38,057 bases of DNA from JAKLKS01 sp964370855. Its GTDB lineage: Bacteria; Planctomycetota; JAJSAM01; JAKLKS01. This document shows positions 22,919-30,421 of this stretch, piece after piece; position 1 is the first letter of the stretch; the number at the start of each line of letters is the position of its first letter. The translations under genes and the position numbers were made by a program. Below the pieces are notes generated by a model. It did no database searches and was not told the origin of the DNA. It saw nothing but the letters and a program-made list of their open reading frames with translations. The stretch is taken from contig CAYJMF010000037.1 of assembly GCA_964370855.1 (NCBI GenBank), positions 1-38,057 on the forward strand. The letters are read 5' to 3'.

Positions 22919-23399
22919 CGGGCGGGGCCAGGGCAGCGATGCCAGGGACGGGAGGTTGGGAATTCGAAAGCGACCAGGACGCAAGGACCGACCGGGGGTG
23001 GATCGATGCGGACGAACCGAGCTCCACTACGCGGCGGCCGACGGTGATGCGGCCACGGTCAGGACGCTGCTTTCCGCCGGGTGCAGCCCGAGAGCGACCG
23101 ACGACAACGGCTGGACTCCACTTCACTTCGCCGTGCAGGCATGGTCGCCCGAGGTCTGCGTCTCGCTCCTCGATGCCGGCGCGCCGGTGGATAGCCGGGA
23201 CATCCATGGCAACACCCCGCTCGGCAAGGCCGTGTTCGAGTCGCGCGGCCGCGGCGAGATCATCAATCTCCTTCGCGCCCGAGGCGCGGACCCGTTCCTG
23301 GAGAACGGCCACGGCGTCTCGCCCCTCGATCTCGCCCACACGATCGCCAACTTCGACGTGCGCCGGTACTTCTCCGATCTTCCGAAGCCCATGGAGTGA
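22911..23399 (+). CDS. Ankyrin-repeat protein, possibly an immunity protein
   Basis: 162 residues from ATG 22911; a GTG at 22998 (VDRCGRTELHYAA) with AAGGA ten bases upstream is an equally good start and would drop a low-complexity N-terminus. Three to four ankyrin units are clear: CGRTELHYAAADGDAATVRTLL, GWTPLHFAVQ...VCVSLLDAGAPVDSRD, GNTPLGKAVFESRGRGEIINLL and HGVSPLDLAHTIANFDV. The ending matches a family of stand-alone ankyrin proteins seen in polymorphic-toxin immunity arrays. No toxin gene is found in this window, so immunity is inference. Confidence 0.75.
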   Translation: MGDGRGQGSDARDGRLGIRKRPGRKDRPGVDRCGRTELHYAAADGDAATVRTLLSAGCSPRATDDNGWTPLHFAVQAWSPEVCVSLLDAGAPVDSRDIHGNTPLGKAVFESRGRGEIINLLRARGADPFLENGHGVSPLDLAHTIANFDVRRYFSDLPKPME

Positions 23400-23421
23400 A
23401 CGGAGGGAGTGACCGGCGACC

Positions 23422-23643
23422 GTTGACCCGCGGCGTTGGACTCCCGCGAGAGCGTGAGAGTCCGGGATCGTGAATCGGGGATTTGGCCCGCGAACGCCGC
23501 GCCGACGGGGCCATGCGCCGGTGGGCGCGAACAGTATCACCCTGTGATACACACTCAAGGACGCCACGTGTCGCGAGTTTGGGAGCCGCGGCGCCGGCTG
23601 GTGACCGCCCGCGGCAGTTCCGCAAGACAGTAGCGTTCGGTGG
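23422..23643 (+). repeat. Copy A of a ~220-bp diverged direct repeat
   Basis: This fills most of the 299-bp gap between the ankyrin gene and the next minus-strand gene. By eye it shares ordered blocks with 25680-25904: an 18-base perfect match (23445-23462 with 25703-25720), a TCGCGAG block, and an end block AGTTNCGNAAG...GCGTT..CGGTGG (23616-23643). Internally it has ggactc/gagtcc arms around the first block and a short palindrome gtatcac-cct-gtgatac near 23530. No protein is supported in it. Confidence 0.55.
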
Positions 23644-23698
23644 AGCGAGAAGGGATTTGGGCATGGCCTCTCCCGCGGGCAGTCCTTACTTGGCAGGC

Positions 23699-24184
23699 TT
23701 AGCGAGCCCGTGGGTCTGGCGGCGTACTCAACCCGGCAAGAACCCGATCAAGCGTGCTGTCCTTGCCCTCGCGAGGCCAATCGATGTCCCGAGCTCCTTC
23801 CGCGACCAGTGTTGGGTGGACGATTTCGGCGAGAGAACCAAGGGTCCGATATGCCTTGACTCTTGCCGAGTCGTACAGGGGTGAGAGTGGATTCCCGAAT
23901 CTCGGGAATCGAGCCCATGCGAGGGACAGGAGCCACCGCTGACTCCCGGACTTGTCCACGTCCAGTGGCCTCAGAATCAAGAAGAACTCCTCCGCATCAA
24001 CCTGGATGCGTATCCACCAACCCTTGTTGGTGGAGTTGGTCGGTCGCCACTCCGGATGTGAGGAGTGGAGTCCTGCCGCTTCCAGCCCTCGTTGCAGCGC
24101 GGCGGCGATGGACCGCCCCGGGTCGACAGACGCGGCAGGGGCCGTCGTGCAGAACATCGCGACGATGTTGAACGGAGAACTCAT
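23699..24184 (-). CDS. Uncharacterised protein of the accessory block
   Basis: 161 residues from ATG 24184 (MSSPFNIVAMFC). I do not recognise the family. Visible features: an N-terminal helix after PGRSIAAALQRGLEAAG, a segment WWIRIQVDAEEFFLILRPLD that looks like paired beta strands, then GSQRWLLSLAWARFP and a C-terminal charged stretch with IDWPREGKDSTLDRVL. No signal peptide or membrane helix. Codon use has more A/T at third positions than the core genes. It is the last of four minus-strand genes, 174 bases after the preceding one, and could be independently transcribed. Confidence 0.55.
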   Translation of the reverse strand: MSSPFNIVAMFCTTAPAASVDPGRSIAAALQRGLEAAGLHSSHPEWRPTNSTNKGWWIRIQVDAEEFFLILRPLDVDKSGSQRWLLSLAWARFPRFGNPLSPLYDSARVKAYRTLGSLAEIVHPTLVAEGARDIDWPREGKDSTLDRVLAGLSTPPDPRAR

Positions 24185-24358
24185 GCGGTGCTGGCTCCCT
24201 TGGTCATCCCGGTCCGTGGTGATGACCGGGGACTTTGGGGAGGACTTTCGAACCGAATCGGTGTTGGCCTTCGCCTGCCTGTCACTCCTGGGCTCCTTGA
24301 GCGCGGCTCCCTGCCCGAGCGATCTCCCCTGCAACTGGTGCAGTGTCCCGAGCGAACA

Positions 24359-24745
24359 CTAGAGTTCGTCCACGAGCGCCTCGTATCGGCGCACCCAGTC
24401 GTCGCCCAAGTCAGTTGACAGCAGGAAGTGCGTCCAAGGGTCGCCTGGCTTCTGGGACGTGGCGACTATGGCAGGAATGTCGCACTCCGCCGCGTCGAGC
24501 AGGCGCGGCGTGCTCCCGTACCCTGCCGCCCATGTCGCAAGCGAACAAAGTCCCTTCGAAATCAGCTCGCGGATCAGCTCGACGGCGCACTCGTCGGGGC
24601 ACCTGGCGGCCTCAGCACCCGCTTCGGTGAATGCGTAACGGATCGCCCCGACGTACTCCAGGTCAGAGGACGCCTCCAGGAGAACGTCTCGCTTCAGGCT
24701 TCCCACGAAACCCGTCTCCACGAGCAGATCATATGCATTCGGCAT
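24359..24745 (-). CDS. Uncharacterised small acidic protein
   Basis: 128 residues from ATG 24745 with AGGAAGG just upstream. Not recognised. The sequence is soluble and helical (MPNAYDLLVETGFVGSL; DECAVELIRELISKGLCSLA; DDWVRRYEALVDEL) and ends with an acidic helix. The segment CSLATWAAGYGSTPRLLDAAECDIPAIVATS has no motif I can name. It starts 11 bases after the stop of the upstream gene, so the two form an operon. Size and context resemble immunity-type proteins, but nothing direct supports that. Confidence 0.55.
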   Translation of the reverse strand: MPNAYDLLVETGFVGSLKRDVLLEASSDLEYVGAIRYAFTEAGAEAARCPDECAVELIRELISKGLCSLATWAAGYGSTPRLLDAAECDIPAIVATSQKPGDPWTHFLLSTDLGDDWVRRYEALVDEL

Positions 24746-24756
24746 GGGCCTTCCTC

Positions 24757-25218
24757 TCAAGCCTCCGGCCAGATCCACAATTGATAGACTCCCTCCGACC
24801 GCTTTTGCCAGAGACTCTGCGTAGGGGGCGGGATCGGTCTCCGACCGAGGGCCTCGATCGCGAGTCGTGCAGTCTTGCGAACCTCGGCCCACTCGGCCCG
24901 ACTTCTGAGAGCGTCGTCGGTCCACAGATCCTCGGTGAACCTCGGGTTCCCGAGGGACATCTGCTCGATCAGTTCATCGACAGCCTTCAGCCGGGTCCGC
25001 TGGCCGGGAGTGAGCGCCAGATTCGCCAGTGCTGCCGAGTACCAGTTGTCGAAGTCCAATGCCATGTCGTCCGCGTCGCCAGTTCCGTCGGGGTACAGGA
25101 GGGAGCACTGGACTTGAGGGGGCCACTCAAGCACTTGGAGTGCGGACAGGAGCCCACGGAGGATGCCCGGCACATTCACGTCCGCGTCCGGTCCCTCACG
25201 TTTCATCCTGCTAGCCAT
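24757..25218 (-). CDS. Uncharacterised protein of the accessory block
   Basis: 153 residues from ATG 25218, eight bases inside the upstream gene; an ATG at 25206 (MKREGPDADV) is an alternative. Not recognised. It is acidic and soluble, with LLSALQVLEWPPQVQCSLLYPDG, DDMALDFDNWYSAALANLAL, then helices ending VRKTARLAIEALG and a Trp-rich C-terminus (LWQKRSEGVYQLWIW). Overlap with its neighbours shows it belongs to one transcript with the DUF3806-like gene. Confidence 0.55.
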   Translation of the reverse strand: MASRMKREGPDADVNVPGILRGLLSALQVLEWPPQVQCSLLYPDGTGDADDMALDFDNWYSAALANLALTPGQRTRLKAVDELIEQMSLGNPRFTEDLWTDDALRSRAEWAEVRKTARLAIEALGRRPIPPPTQSLWQKRSEGVYQLWIWPEA

Positions 25219-25609
25219 GACGGCTCGGCCGACTGAAGACGGTCGGGATCAAGGTGAAGAAGCTCAGGACGGAGTCGGATCCACCATTGCCCAAGTGTTT
25301 CTCGACCTTCCGGAACGGGAACACGACGTTGCGCTCGTCGAAGCGGATGGCCCAGTCTCCATCGAGCTGTGCCCAATCTCCGCCGTAGGTGCGGATGACG
25401 CACTCGCCGAGGAAGGACCCCAGCGTGTTCACGAGACCGGGGCGATTCTCTGGGTTCCCGTCCTCGTGCTCCTTCTGGATAAAGGCATCGAGCCAGCGTA
25501 CGGCAGTCTCGTCATACGCAACCTCAGCGCCGAGCTGGTCGCTTGCGGCGGAAGCGACGAGCCTGGCGTTCTCGCGGATCCCATCCACCATGGGGCCGTT
25601 CGCTGGCAT
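25211..25609 (-). CDS. DUF3806-like protein
   Basis: 132 residues. The ATG at 25609 is preferred over 25627 because a GAGGAG-type site lies just upstream. The sequence has AVRWLDAFIQKEHEDG, then LVNTLGSFLGECVIRTYGG, DGDWAIRFDERNVVFPFRKVEKHLGNGGSDSVLSFF. This LGSFLGEC...YGG..W plus FPF.KV pattern fits the DUF3806 family by recall; function unknown. It is first of the four-gene minus-strand run, with copy B of the direct repeat upstream. Confidence 0.65.
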   Translation of the reverse strand: MPANGPMVDGIRENARLVASAASDQLGAEVAYDETAVRWLDAFIQKEHEDGNPENRPGLVNTLGSFLGECVIRTYGGDWAQLDGDWAIRFDERNVVFPFRKVEKHLGNGGSDSVLSFFTLIPTVFSRPSRHG

Positions 25610-25679
25610 CGGGGCTCCTCTCTGCATGTTGCTTGAGAGTAGCAGGGGAAGCGCGAGAGGAACCCCATCCACGTGGCCG

Positions 25680-25904
25680 TTAACCCGACGGCCCGGACCC
25701 TCGCGAGAGCGTGAGAGTCTGAGAGAGGAATCCGGCGCCGGTCGGGCCAGTTGCGTTGACCGAGATCGCCGTCGCCGCGCACACCAGGAGAGTAGCATGA
25801 GGAGATACACGCGGATGCCGGCCACGGGTCGCGAGAAGGGGCGCCGCGGCGGGGTGCTAACCGGATCGGCCCAAGTTGCGAAAAGGGTTGCGTTTGGTCG
25901 GTGG
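25680..25904 (+). repeat. Copy B of the ~220-bp diverged direct repeat
   Basis: It lies in the 473-bp gene-free space between the DUF3806-like gene and panD, in the same orientation as copy A and with blocks in the same order: cgcgagagcgtgagagtc at 25703-25720, CGGGTCGCGAG in the middle, and AGTTGCGAAAAGGGTTGCGTTTGGTCGGTGG at the end. Copies A and B bracket the four minus-strand genes. Open frames here look like shadows. Confidence 0.5.
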
Positions 25905-25975
25905 CTCCCCGGGCGTGACTCGAACCTGCGCCCCGCCGGTGAACGGCCGCTCCCCGGTTCTACCGCGGCCCTCCC
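25902..25975 (-). pseudogene. Degenerate tRNA-like 3' fragment
   Basis: Read on the minus strand, the 3' part has the exact tRNA geometry from the T-loop onwards: TTCGAGT loop, stem, seven-base acceptor strand CCGGGGA, discriminator G and CCA. The T-stem has two mismatches, the matching 5' acceptor strand is missing, and the anticodon region (CCGTTCACC) only roughly fits a GTT (Asn) loop. It is not a working tRNA. It could be a decayed tRNA or the remnant of an attachment site. Confidence 0.35.
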
Positions 25976-26082
25976 TGACTGGGGCCCAGCTCTGGCGCGG
26001 CCCCCCCCGTCACCCGCCCCCCGAATCCCTGAGCCCACCCCCCCTTCCTGCTATGATTCGGGTGTCCGCACGGAGACCTCCC

Positions 26083-26487
26083 ATGCTTCGTACCATGATG
26101 AAGTCCAAGATCCACCGGGCCACGGTGACCGACGCGAACCTCGACTACGTCGGCTCCCTGACCGTGGACGCCGATCTGCTCAAGGCCGTGGACATCCTCC
26201 CCCACGAGAAGGTGCACGTCGTCAACATCAACACCGGCGCCCGCTTCGAGACCTACGCCATCGAGGGGAAGGCCGGCTCCGGGACCCTCTGCGCCAACGG
26301 GGCCGCGGCCCGGCTCGTCCAGCGGGGGGACCTCGTCATCGTCATCGCCTACGGGCGGCTCGAGGACGCCGAGGCCCGCGCCTTCGTCCCGAAGGTCGCC
26401 TTCGTGGACTCGAAGAACCGGGTGATCCCGGAGGAGAAGGTCGTCGCCGGGACGCCCCGCAGGGTCCCCGCCCCCTCCCGCGGCTGA
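26083..26487 (+). CDS. panD: Aspartate 1-decarboxylase proenzyme
   Basis: 134 residues. Makes beta-alanine from aspartate for pantothenate synthesis. The ATG at 26083 has GGAG seven bases upstream and puts the self-cleavage site at the canonical Gly24-Ser25 (YVGSLTVD). Other conserved parts: KIHRATVTDANLDY, INTGARFETY and NGAAARLVQRGDLVI. It supplies the substrate of PanC, encoded 3.5 kb upstream as the FolK-PanC fusion. Its stop shares one base with the ispE start. Confidence 0.97.
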   Translation: MLRTMMKSKIHRATVTDANLDYVGSLTVDADLLKAVDILPHEKVHVVNINTGARFETYAIEGKAGSGTLCANGAAARLVQRGDLVIVIAYGRLEDAEARAFVPKVAFVDSKNRVIPEEKVVAGTPRRVPAPSRG

Positions 26488-27374
26488 TGCCCGCCGCGGT
26501 CCCCGCAACCGTCTCCCTCCCCTGTCCCGCCAAGCTCAACCTCTTCCTCGAGGTCCTCGCCCGGCGCCCCGACGGGTACCACGACATCGACACCGTCATG
26601 GTCACCTCGGGCCCCGCGGATCACATCGAGGCCTCCCTCGCCCCCGGCGGTGCCGTCACCCTGGAGTTGTCCTTCCCCGGCGGCGAACCGGACACGGAGG
26701 TCCCCGCGGGCCCGGAGAACCTCGCCGCCCGGGCGGCCCGCCTCCTCCTCGACGAGGCCCGCTCCCGGGAGGGGGTCCGCCTCCGTCTCGCGAAGCGCAT
26801 CCCCGCCGGCGCCGGCCTCGGCGGGGGATCCAGCGACGCCGCCGCCGCCCTTCGGGCCGTCAACGCGCTCCTCGGCGGGCCCGTCGCGGAGGAGCGGATC
26901 GCCGCCTTCGCCCTCTCCCTCGGCAGCGACGTCCCCTTCTTCCTCCTCGGCGGCGCCGCCCGCGCCCGGGGGCGCGGCGAGCGTGTCGAGCACCTCCCCC
27001 TCGCCGGGGGGATCCGGACCACCGTCCTCTACCCCGGGGCTCCGGCCTCCACGGCGGAGGTCTACGCCCGCTGCCGCCCCGCTTCCCCCGACGAGCGGAG
27101 GGATCCCGCGGCGGTGATGGCCGCCCTCGCCGCCGGCGACGCCGCCGCCCTCGCCGCGGCCTGCTTCAACCGCCTCGAAACCCCGGCCCGGGAGGTCTGC
27201 CCCCCCCTCGGCCCCGCCCTCGACCTCTGGCGGCGGTCCGGGGAGCGGGTTCACATGACGGGAAGCGGGTCGGCCTGCTTTATCGTGATGGGCCCGGCGG
27301 CGGGGGGAGGACGCCCCCCGCGGGGCCGTCCCATCGACCTGCCCCCAGGGGGGCGGGTCCTCAGCGAGGGGTGA
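26487..27374 (+). CDS. ispE: 4-diphosphocytidyl-2-C-methyl-D-erythritol kinase
   Basis: 295 residues. Phosphorylates CDP-methylerythritol in the non-mevalonate isoprenoid pathway. GHMP-kinase motifs are complete: PAKLNLFLEV with RRPDGYHDI, the ATP loop PAGAGLGGGSSDAAAALR, SLGSDVPFFLLGG and the C-terminal MTGSGSACF. The C-terminal ~20 residues are Gly/Arg/Pro-rich and divergent. The ATG overlaps the panD stop, and its own stop overlaps the next gene as GTGA, so panD, ispE and the shikimate fusion form one operon. Confidence 0.96.
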   Translation: MPAAVPATVSLPCPAKLNLFLEVLARRPDGYHDIDTVMVTSGPADHIEASLAPGGAVTLELSFPGGEPDTEVPAGPENLAARAARLLLDEARSREGVRLRLAKRIPAGAGLGGGSSDAAAALRAVNALLGGPVAEERIAAFALSLGSDVPFFLLGGAARARGRGERVEHLPLAGGIRTTVLYPGAPASTAEVYARCRPASPDERRDPAAVMAALAAGDAAALAAACFNRLETPAREVCPPLGPALDLWRRSGERVHMTGSGSACFIVMGPAAGGGRPPRGRPIDLPPGGRVLSEG

Positions 27375-29335
27375 CCGTGCCAGCGGAGTCTCCGCGCACC
27401 CGCATCGTCGGGGTCGTCGCCGAGCGCACCCCCGCGCGGGTCCGCGCCGAGGCGGAGCGGGCCGCCCCCCTCTGCGACCTCATCGAGATCCGGCTCGACC
27501 ACCTCGACGGGAGCCCCTCCCCGGCGGAGATCTTCCCGGGCCTCCCGCGCCCCTCCATCGCCACCTGCCGCCGGTCCGCCGACGGGGGACAGTGGCTGGC
27601 CGGCGAGGAGGATCGCCGTGCCTTCCTCGAGGGGGCGGTGGCCGCCGGCGCCGCCTTCGTGGACTTCGAGGCCGGGGCCGGCCCCGCCCCCGGGGAGGGG
27701 AGGGCCGCGGTCATCCGCTCCCTCCACGCGCCGGCGGGGAGCCGCGAGTCGGCGGCGGAGCTGCTGTCCCGCCTCGAGGAGGATCCGGGGGACCTGCTGA
27801 AGCTCGTCCTCCCCCCGGGGGACGCTCCCGCCGCCATCGAATGCCTCCGGCTCCTGAAGGAGCGGGCCCCCTCGGCGCGCCCGCTGGCGGCCTTCGCCCA
27901 GGGGCCCCAGGGCACGGTGACGCGCCTCCTTCAACCGGTCTTCGGGGGGGCCCTGGTCTACGCCGCCACGCGCCGCGGCCGGGAGGCGGCTCCGGGCATG
28001 CCCCCGCTGGCGGACCTCGAGTCCATCTACTCCCTGCGCTTCCTCGGCACCGGGACGGCCTTCGTCGGGCTCCTCGGGCGGCCCCTCGCCCAGAGCGTCT
28101 CCCCGGTCATGGTGAACGCCGCGCTGCGCTCCGCGGGGAAGAACATGGTGTACGTGCCGGTGCCCTGCCAGGACGGGGACAGGACCGCCGCCCTCCTCCT
28201 CGAGCTCGGCGCCGTGGGCCTCGCCTTCACCGCCCCCTTCAAGGCGATCCCCCTCTGGATGGCCTCCCTCACGGAGGCCGTGGCGGCCCACGGCGTCGCC
28301 GCCAACACCCTCTTCCGCCGCGGGGGGATCTTCGTGGCCGCCAACACCGACGGGCCCGCCGCCCGCCGCCTCGCGCGGGACGCCCTCGGCTCCCTCGACG
28401 GGAAGGTGGCACTCATCCTCGGCAGCGGGGGCACCGCCCGCTCCCTCGCCGCGGCCTTCAAGGAGGAGCGGTGCCGCGTCCACCTCCTCGGCCGCAACAC
28501 GGACAAGACCGCCGCCGCCGCCGCCACCACGGGGTCCCGTCCCGGCCGCCCCGGGGAGCCCGTCGTGGACATCCTCGTGAACGCCACCCCCGTGGGCATG
28601 TGGCCCGCGGCCCCCCGGGATCCCGCCGAGGACCTCGCCCCGGGCATCAGGGCGCGGGTCCGCTTCGACACCGTCTACAACCCCCGCGCGACGGCCTTCC
28701 TCGAGAAGCCCGCGGAGAGGCGGATCCGCGGGGTGGACATGCTGGTGGGGCAGGCCGTGGACCAGCTCCGCCTCTTCGGGGTGGCGAAGCCCGACGGCGA
28801 GACCATGCTGCGGGCCGCCGAGGGGGCCCTCGACCGGCGGGAGAGGCGCATCCTGCTCGTCGGCATGCGGGGGGCCGGAAAGACCGCCGTGGGGGAGGCC
28901 CTGGCGGCCTCCACGGATCGCCCCCTCCTCGACACCGACCGCATCGTCGAGGAGCGGGCCGGGAGCCCCGTCGCCTCCATCTTCGCGGAGGGGGGGGAGG
29001 CCTCCTTCCGGGCGCAGGAGCGGGAGGCCGTGGAGTGGGCCCTGCGCCCCTTCGGGACCGTGGTCGCCCTCGGCGGCGGCGCCGTGGTGGGCCTCGGGGG
29101 GCTGCCGCCGGAGGCGGTCGTCGTCTGGCTCCGGGCCCGGGTGGAGACCCTCGCCGAGCGCATTCGCGGCAGCGGCCGCCCCTCGCTCCGGGGGAAGCCC
29201 CCGGAGGAGGAGGTCGAGGAACTCCTTCTCGAGCGGGAGCCACTCTACGCGGCCCTCGCCTCCGTGGTCGTGGACACCGACGACCTCACTCCCGCCGAAG
29301 TCGCCGCGGAGATCCTCACGGCGATCGAGGGGTGA
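27371..29335 (+). CDS. aroDEK: Trifunctional AroD-AroE-AroK fusion (shikimate pathway steps 3-5)
   Basis: 654 residues from GTG 27371. Residues 1 to ~222: type I 3-dehydroquinate dehydratase, with EIRLDHLDG (Glu39, Arg41), His119 in RSLHAPAG and Schiff-base Lys144 in LLKLV. Residues ~228-485: shikimate dehydrogenase, with LLGRPLAQSVSP (Ser242, Ser244), Lys291 in TAPFK, Asn312, Asp327 in ANTDG and the NADP loop GSGGTA (351-356). Residues ~493-654: shikimate kinase, with Walker A GMRGAGKT (498-505), Asp521/Asp523, FRAQE and ALGGGAVV. The usual NVTxPxK reads AFTAPFK, so the Asn is lost. All other key residues are present. Confidence 0.95.
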   Translation: MTVPAESPRTRIVGVVAERTPARVRAEAERAAPLCDLIEIRLDHLDGSPSPAEIFPGLPRPSIATCRRSADGGQWLAGEEDRRAFLEGAVAAGAAFVDFEAGAGPAPGEGRAAVIRSLHAPAGSRESAAELLSRLEEDPGDLLKLVLPPGDAPAAIECLRLLKERAPSARPLAAFAQGPQGTVTRLLQPVFGGALVYAATRRGREAAPGMPPLADLESIYSLRFLGTGTAFVGLLGRPLAQSVSPVMVNAALRSAGKNMVYVPVPCQDGDRTAALLLELGAVGLAFTAPFKAIPLWMASLTEAVAAHGVAANTLFRRGGIFVAANTDGPAARRLARDALGSLDGKVALILGSGGTARSLAAAFKEERCRVHLLGRNTDKTAAAAATTGSRPGRPGEPVVDILVNATPVGMWPAAPRDPAEDLAPGIRARVRFDTVYNPRATAFLEKPAERRIRGVDMLVGQAVDQLRLFGVAKPDGETMLRAAEGALDRRERRILLVGMRGAGKTAVGEALAASTDRPLLDTDRIVEERAGSPVASIFAEGGEASFRAQEREAVEWALRPFGTVVALGGGAVVGLGGLPPEAVVVWLRARVETLAERIRGSGRPSLRGKPPEEEVEELLLEREPLYAALASVVVDTDDLTPAEVAAEILTAIEG

Positions 29336-29344
29336 GCGTGGAGT

Positions 29345-29447
29345 CAGGGACGTACCCAACTAATAAACTAACTCGGGGAAAGTGGGTGGTCGCCGAGGCC
29401 GGGGATCAACTCTCCCCGAGTTAGTTTATTAGTTGGGTACGTCCCTG
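29345..29447. repeat. 35-bp perfect inverted repeat downstream of aroDEK
   Basis: Arms 29345-29379 and 29413-29447 pair perfectly; loop 33 bases. It begins nine bases after the aroDEK stop. The arm starts cagggacgtacccaactaat and carries TAA at 29361, 29364 and 29369. It is the same family as 33356-33459: outer core GGCAGGGACG, repeated AACTAA units, and a shared GAGGCGCAAAGGC flank (here on the right, read on the minus strand). Probable transcription terminator and mobile-repeat copy. Confidence 0.93.
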
Positions 29448-29467
29448 CCTTTGCGCCTCTCGCACCT

Positions 29468-29518
29468 TGACGCCCGTCATGGTCGGTGCGGAAAACTCCG
29501 TGACAGTGATGGGCGTCA
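29468..29518 (+). promoter_or_regulatory. Paired dyad sites upstream of the oxidase operon (candidate operator)
   Basis: TGACGCCCGTCA at 29468-29479 is a dyad (TGACG-N2-CGTCA). A second site, TGATGGGCGTCA at 29507-29518, differs by one base from the reverse complement of the first and lies 39 bases away. The first overlaps a TTGACG that could be a -35 box. The pair sits just before coxB, whose ATG has no strong ribosome site. A regulator binding two phased sites would explain it; unproven. Confidence 0.4.
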
Positions 29519-29536
29519 TGCCTAGAACGCGGGCCC

Positions 29537-30421
29537 ATGATCCCGCACCTGCCCGCAATCCTCGCCGGAGGCCCCCTCTTCCCCGGGGACGCCGCCACCA
29601 ACGCCTCGGGGGTGGACTCCCTCTTCTGGATGGCCACCCTCATGGGGGCCGTCGCCTTCGCCCTCGTGGTGGCCATCCTCGTCTACTGCCTGGTGGCCTT
29701 CCGGGCCCGCCCCGGCCACCGGGCCGCCTACGTCACGGGGGAATCGAAGGGGGCCCGGACCTTCACCGGGGTCTTCGCCCTCGTGGTCTTCTGCGTCCTC
29801 GACGTGAGCCTCGCCGTCAAGGACCACTCCGTCTACGCCGAGATGTACGGGAGCATGCCCGCGGAGGACGGGGCCAACGTCGTCGAGGTCCTCGCCCGCC
29901 AGTTCGAGTGGCGCTTCCGCTGGCCCGGCGCCGACGGGCGGTTCGGCCCCCTGGCGGGGGAGCCGGGGGCCACGGACGACGTCGCCACCGTGAACGTGCT
30001 CCGCATCCCCGACGACCGGCCGACGATCCTCAGGATGCGCTCCATCGACGTCATCCACTCCCTCTTCCTGCCCCACTTCAGGACCAAGCAGGACGTGGTG
30101 CCCGGGATGTACACGACCATGGTCATCCGGCCCCGGCCCCTGGCGGAGATGAAGGAGGCGGGCCTGCCCGTGGACGGGGAGGGGCGGGTCGAGCTCTCCA
30201 TCGCCTGCGCGGAGCTCTGCGGCCTCGGCCACTACAGCATGGACAAGGGCCGCGTCCTCGTCCTGCCCCGGGAGGAGTACGACGCCTGGCTGGCGGGGGA
30301 GGTGAAGGCCCTGGCCGAGGAGGTGAAGGAGTACGGGCCGCCCCCCGTGGACGAGTACTGGGCCCTGTTCATGACCCGCTCCGCGAAGGAGCCGGCGAAG
30401 TCCGGAGGTGAAGGCAAGTGA
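29537..30421 (+). CDS. coxB: Cytochrome c oxidase subunit II
   Basis: 294 residues, inner membrane with a periplasmic CuA domain. Accepts electrons from cytochrome c. Two membrane helices (about 29-53 and 77-95) precede the cupredoxin domain. CuA ligands are complete: His174 in DVIHSL, then Cys224, Glu226, Cys228, His232 and Met235 in CAELCGLGHYSM. The conserved aromatic stretch is EWRFRW. There is no fused cytochrome c domain, so an external donor is expected. A 30-residue tail ends near the membrane. The GTGA overlap couples it to coxA. Confidence 0.96.
   Translation: MIPHLPAILAGGPLFPGDAATNASGVDSLFWMATLMGAVAFALVVAILVYCLVAFRARPGHRAAYVTGESKGARTFTGVFALVVFCVLDVSLAVKDHSVYAEMYGSMPAEDGANVVEVLARQFEWRFRWPGADGRFGPLAGEPGATDDVATVNVLRIPDDRPTILRMRSIDVIHSLFLPHFRTKQDVVPGMYTTMVIRPRPLAEMKEAGLPVDGEGRVELSIACAELCGLGHYSMDKGRVLVLPREEYDAWLAGEVKALAEEVKEYGPPPVDEYWALFMTRSAKEPAKSGGEGK

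Noticed and set aside
23436..23884. Overlapping plus-strand frames of 65 and 133 codons after the ankyrin gene
   Set aside because: They run through repeat copy A and the antisense of the minus-strand gene 23699-24184, with no ribosome site or recognisable sequence.
23422..25904. Integron attC sites
   Set aside because: The repeats are in the right context, but I cannot find a convincing pair of RYYYAAC and GTTRRRY cores, and no integrase gene lies in the window. Kept only as a diverged direct repeat.
25876..25980. Peptide GRDSNLRP-like reading in the plus strand
   Set aside because: This is the familiar artefact of translating the antisense of a tRNA T-arm, here the degenerate tRNA-like fragment, not a protein.
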